Assembly (NCBI GenBank): GCA_045605765.1
Contig: JAZUQQ010000027.1
Location: forward strand, 62,001-126,000
Direction of reading: 5' to 3'
DNA from: SIG672 sp045605765
Lineage (GTDB): Bacteria; Bacillota; Clostridia; Oscillospirales; CAG-272
DNA length: 64,000 nt
Shown here: positions 61,962 to 64,000 of the stretch, in pieces
Layout: the number at the start of each line of letters is the position of its first letter
Position numbering within the stretch: the first letter of the stretch is position 1
Program-made: the position numbers and the translations under genes
Notes under the pieces: generated by a model
What the model saw: the letters and a program-made list of their open reading frames with translations, nothing else
The model's database searches: none
Told to the model about the DNA's origin: nothing

Positions 61962-62489
61962 TCAAGTGTATTTTTCCACCAGCTCACAGAGATACTCGTA
62001 TCTTCTCTTGTATGGGGCACTTCGGAAAAGGCTCAAAAGCTCCTTGGGTGAAACAAATTTTGCCTCGCTCACCTCGTTCCTTTGAAGGGTCATATCCGCG
62101 ATATCAAAGTTCTTACGAAAGACCCACACGTCGCATATTGCACACGCACCTTGCGGATAGTTTCTGTTGTATCTCTTAAAAAGCTCTCCCTCGCTTGGTT
62201 CGAGCGAAAGACCCAGCTCTTCCGAGACTTCACGTACAGCGGCGCTTATCGAGCTTTCCCCTGCCAGCGCACAGCCACCTGTACACTCCCATTTTCCTGC
62301 AAATATTTTGCCTTTCTGGCGACGGGAAATAATAAACTCGTTTCTATCGTTGATTATCCAAGCAAAGACAACCAGATGATATTCTCCTTTTCCAAGGTCG
62401 TGCTTACCTCTTTCGGAGACACGGTCGGGAATAATATTGCCTTGCTCATCGTAAACATCCCAAAATTCTCTCATTTGCATCCCGACCAT
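61962..62489 (-). CDS. Nudix hydrolase
   Basis: 175 aa. The Nudix box is GCALAGESSISAAVREVSEELGL near 74-96 (G-x5-E-x7-REV-x-EE-x-G). WDVYDEQGNIIPDRVSERG near the start resembles IPP isomerase-like and NUDT-type hydrolases. Substrate unknown. ATG 62489 follows AAAGGAG (62498-62504) at good spacing. Confidence 0.9.
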   Translation of the reverse strand: MVGMQMREFWDVYDEQGNIIPDRVSERGKHDLGKGEYHLVVFAWIINDRNEFIISRRQKGKIFAGKWECTGGCALAGESSISAAVREVSEELGLSLEPSEGELFKRYNRNYPQGACAICDVWVFRKNFDIADMTLQRNEVSEAKFVSPKELLSLFRSAPYKRRYEYLCELVEKYT

Positions 62490-62647
62490 GGGTCGGCTCC
62501 TTTCGCCAAACTCATATACTTATAAATTATAACACTCTCTGTATGATTTGTCAATTATATTTTGTTATAACAGTTCACTACTAAACCCATATTTCGGTCA
62601 TTTCGTGTATGAATTTCAAAATAATAGTAAAAATCATGGAAAAACTC

Positions 62648-62676
62648 TTGACAAAGATATTACGATATGCTATAAT
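62648..62676 (+). promoter_or_regulatory. Perfect sigma-A promoter of ylxM-ffh
   Basis: TTGACA at 62648-62653 and TATAAT at 62671-62676, spacer 17, and a leader of about 60 nt. Confidence 0.85.
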
Positions 62677-62739
62677 CTGTCAAGTAAATTACTTTACAGG
62701 CGTTGTGACAATGCGCATAAACAAAGGGAGGCGGAAAAT

Positions 62740-63087
62740 ATGCTCGAAAAAGGCGTAAACATTTCCCTGCTCCTCGACTCGTACGGCCCGCTTCTTACAG
62801 AGCGTCAGCGCGAGATAGTTTCGATGTACCGAAACGACGACCTTTCTCTCGGAGAAATATCCGAGCTTACGGGAATCACCCGTCAGGGTGTGAGCGAGTG
62901 CATTCGAAAAGCGGAAGCTGCACTCATCTCTTATGAGGAAAAGCTCGGTCTGCAAAAGACATACGAGGAGAGAAAAGATCTCCTCGAAATCATCAAAAAC
63001 GATATAATACAGCTTGCAGAAGACGGAAAGATCGCGCAGGAACACGCAAAAAAAATAATAAGATCGCTTGAAAAGGCGGAAAACTGA
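62740..63087 (+). CDS. ylxM: YlxM (UPF0122) helix-turn-helix protein
   Basis: 115 aa. LLDSYGPLLTERQREIVSMY and LGEISELTGITRQGVSECIRKAEAAL form a sigma-4-like HTH typical of YlxM, which sits before ffh in Firmicutes and modulates the SRP. ATG 62740 follows GGGAGG. Confidence 0.94.
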   Translation: MLEKGVNISLLLDSYGPLLTERQREIVSMYRNDDLSLGEISELTGITRQGVSECIRKAEAALISYEEKLGLQKTYEERKDLLEIIKNDIIQLAEDGKIAQEHAKKIIRSLEKAEN

Positions 63088-63113
63088 AACGCTTACTTCG
63101 GAGGTAAAAGTTT

Positions 63114-64000
63114 ATGGCTGTATTTCAAAGCCTAACCGAGAAGCTCTCGGGCGCTTTCAAGAAGTTCAGAAGCAAGGGCAAGCTGACCGAAGCAGACGTA
63201 AAGGCAGGAATGCGCGAGGTTAAGCTTGCACTTCTGGAAGCAGATGTAAACTATAAAGTCGTCAAAGACTTTGTAAAAACGGTAACCGAGCGCGCCGTCG
63301 GCACACAGGTTTTAGAAAGCCTGATGGCAGAACAGCAAATAATAAAAATAGTAAACGAAGAACTTACCGCACTTATGGGCGGAACGGTCGAAAAGCTGAC
63401 CATTTCGCCAAAGCCGCCGACAGTCGTTATGATGGTCGGTCTGCAAGGTGCAGGTAAGACCACTCACGCGGCAAAGATCGCGGGATATTTCAAAAAGCAG
63501 GGCAAGCGTCCTCTGCTCGTTGCCTGCGACGTTTACAGACCTGCGGCTATAACCCAGCTTCAGACGGTCGGAAAGCAGCTCGACATTCCCGTATTCTCGC
63601 TCGGAGACAAGGAAAGCCCTGTCAAAATATCTAAGGAAGCTCTCAAATTTGCTGAAAAGAACGGCAACGATATGGTCTTCATAGACACGGCGGGCCGCTT
63701 ACAAATAGACGAGAAGCTTATGGGTGAGCTTGAAGACATCAGAAACGCGGTAAATCCCACAGAGGTCCTTCTCGTTGTTGACGCTATGACGGGTCAGGTC
63801 GCTGTCGAGGTCGCAGACGCCTTCAATCAACAGGTAGGCATCACGGGTGTAGTACTTACCAAGGTGGACGGCGATACAAGAGGCGGCGCGGCGCTTTCGG
63901 TAAAATACATCACGGGCAAGCCGATAAAATTCGTCGGAACCGGCGAAAAGCTCGATACCATCGAGCCCTTCCATCCTGATAGAATGGCGTCTAGAATTCT
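63114..64000 (+). CDS. ffh: Signal recognition particle protein Ffh, 3' end missing
   Basis: 295 codons are present before the right edge. The N domain starts VFQSLTEKLSGAFKKFRSKG; the G domain has GLQGAGKTTHAAKIAG near 108-123, DTAGRLQIDEKLMGEL near 191 and TKVDGDTRGGAALS near 250. It targets ribosomes to the membrane. ATG 63114 follows GGAGGT (63100-63105). The M domain lies outside the window. Confidence 0.97.
   Translation, partial: MAVFQSLTEKLSGAFKKFRSKGKLTEADVKAGMREVKLALLEADVNYKVVKDFVKTVTERAVGTQVLESLMAEQQIIKIVNEELTALMGGTVEKLTISPKPPTVVMMVGLQGAGKTTHAAKIAGYFKKQGKRPLLVACDVYRPAAITQLQTVGKQLDIPVFSLGDKESPVKISKEALKFAEKNGNDMVFIDTAGRLQIDEKLMGELEDIRNAVNPTEVLLVVDAMTGQVAVEVADAFNQQVGITGVVLTKVDGDTRGGAALSVKYITGKPIKFVGTGEKLDTIEPFHPDRMASRI

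Noticed and set aside
61919..61962. Manganese riboswitch before the MntP-like gene
   Set aside because: Only 42 bases lie between the genes and no yybP-ykoY signature is visible.

Overview
The window looks like chromosome of an uncultured, probably gut-associated, Gram-positive Clostridia species (Oscillospirales or Christensenellales type). The signs are a tRNA-dependent T-box, sigma-A promoters with 17-bp spacers, strong AGGAGG ribosome binding sites, spoVG, ylxM-ffh, walJ, rlmH, a paired Fe-S scaffold/GGGtGRT gene set and repeat families typical of that group. Lineage is inferred from gene content, not from rRNA, which is absent here. Most genes have mixed base composition; two blocks (about 11.5-13.0 kb and 27.7-30.4 kb) are clearly more AT-rich and look acquired.

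Layout. 1-8.9 kb: a minus-strand carbohydrate-uptake operon (1071-aa solute-binding protein, two MalF/MalG-type permeases, an NHL/TPR/Yip1 membrane protein and a DUF5696-like protein cut by the left edge). 9.4-13.1 kb: a small sigma-like HTH gene, then a tryptophan T-box controlling a trpB without trpA, followed by a trpD 3' remnant and a trpS. 13.1-17.9 kb: envelope-anchored proteins, a lipoprotein, an XRE regulator with a zinc ribbon and a small membrane protein. 18.1-20.4 kb: rplM-rpsI facing a possible structured RNA and an S1-domain gene. 20.5-26.5 kb: a repeat element, a small membrane protein, a secreted serpin, a CmpX/MscS-like channel and two glycosyltransferases. 26.9-30.3 kb: an SDR/AraC divergent pair, a PH-like membrane protein and an XRE operon, with repeats. 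30.6-31.1 kb: five tRNA genes (Val, Asp, Phe, Gly, Cys in transcription order).

31.2-38.5 kb: hslO, murC, spoVG, a WG-repeat surface protein, rlmH, walJ-like and a galactokinase-family gene. 38.7-40.5 kb: NifU-like scaffold plus GGGtGRT protein. 40.8-48.2 kb: a five-gene plus-strand cassette (YwaF-like membrane protein, ABC ATPase, large permease, Ig-fold membrane protein, Ig/beta-helix lipoprotein) that I regard as the best candidate for an undescribed cell-surface system. 48.5-55.4 kb: a sugar isomerase/epimerase, then a minus-strand run of secA, two paralogous membrane proteins, a MecA-like mini protein and a family 4 uracil-DNA glycosylase. 55.5-64 kb: a duplicated-domain lipoprotein, glyA, mnmE-mnmM (tRNA wobble-uridine modification), a GNAT, an MntP-like pump, a Nudix hydrolase, ylxM and the start of ffh.

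The main functional themes are sugar capture and envelope decoration, tryptophan supply and charging, tRNA modification and protein export. No CRISPR array, rRNA operon, integrase or intact insertion sequence was seen.
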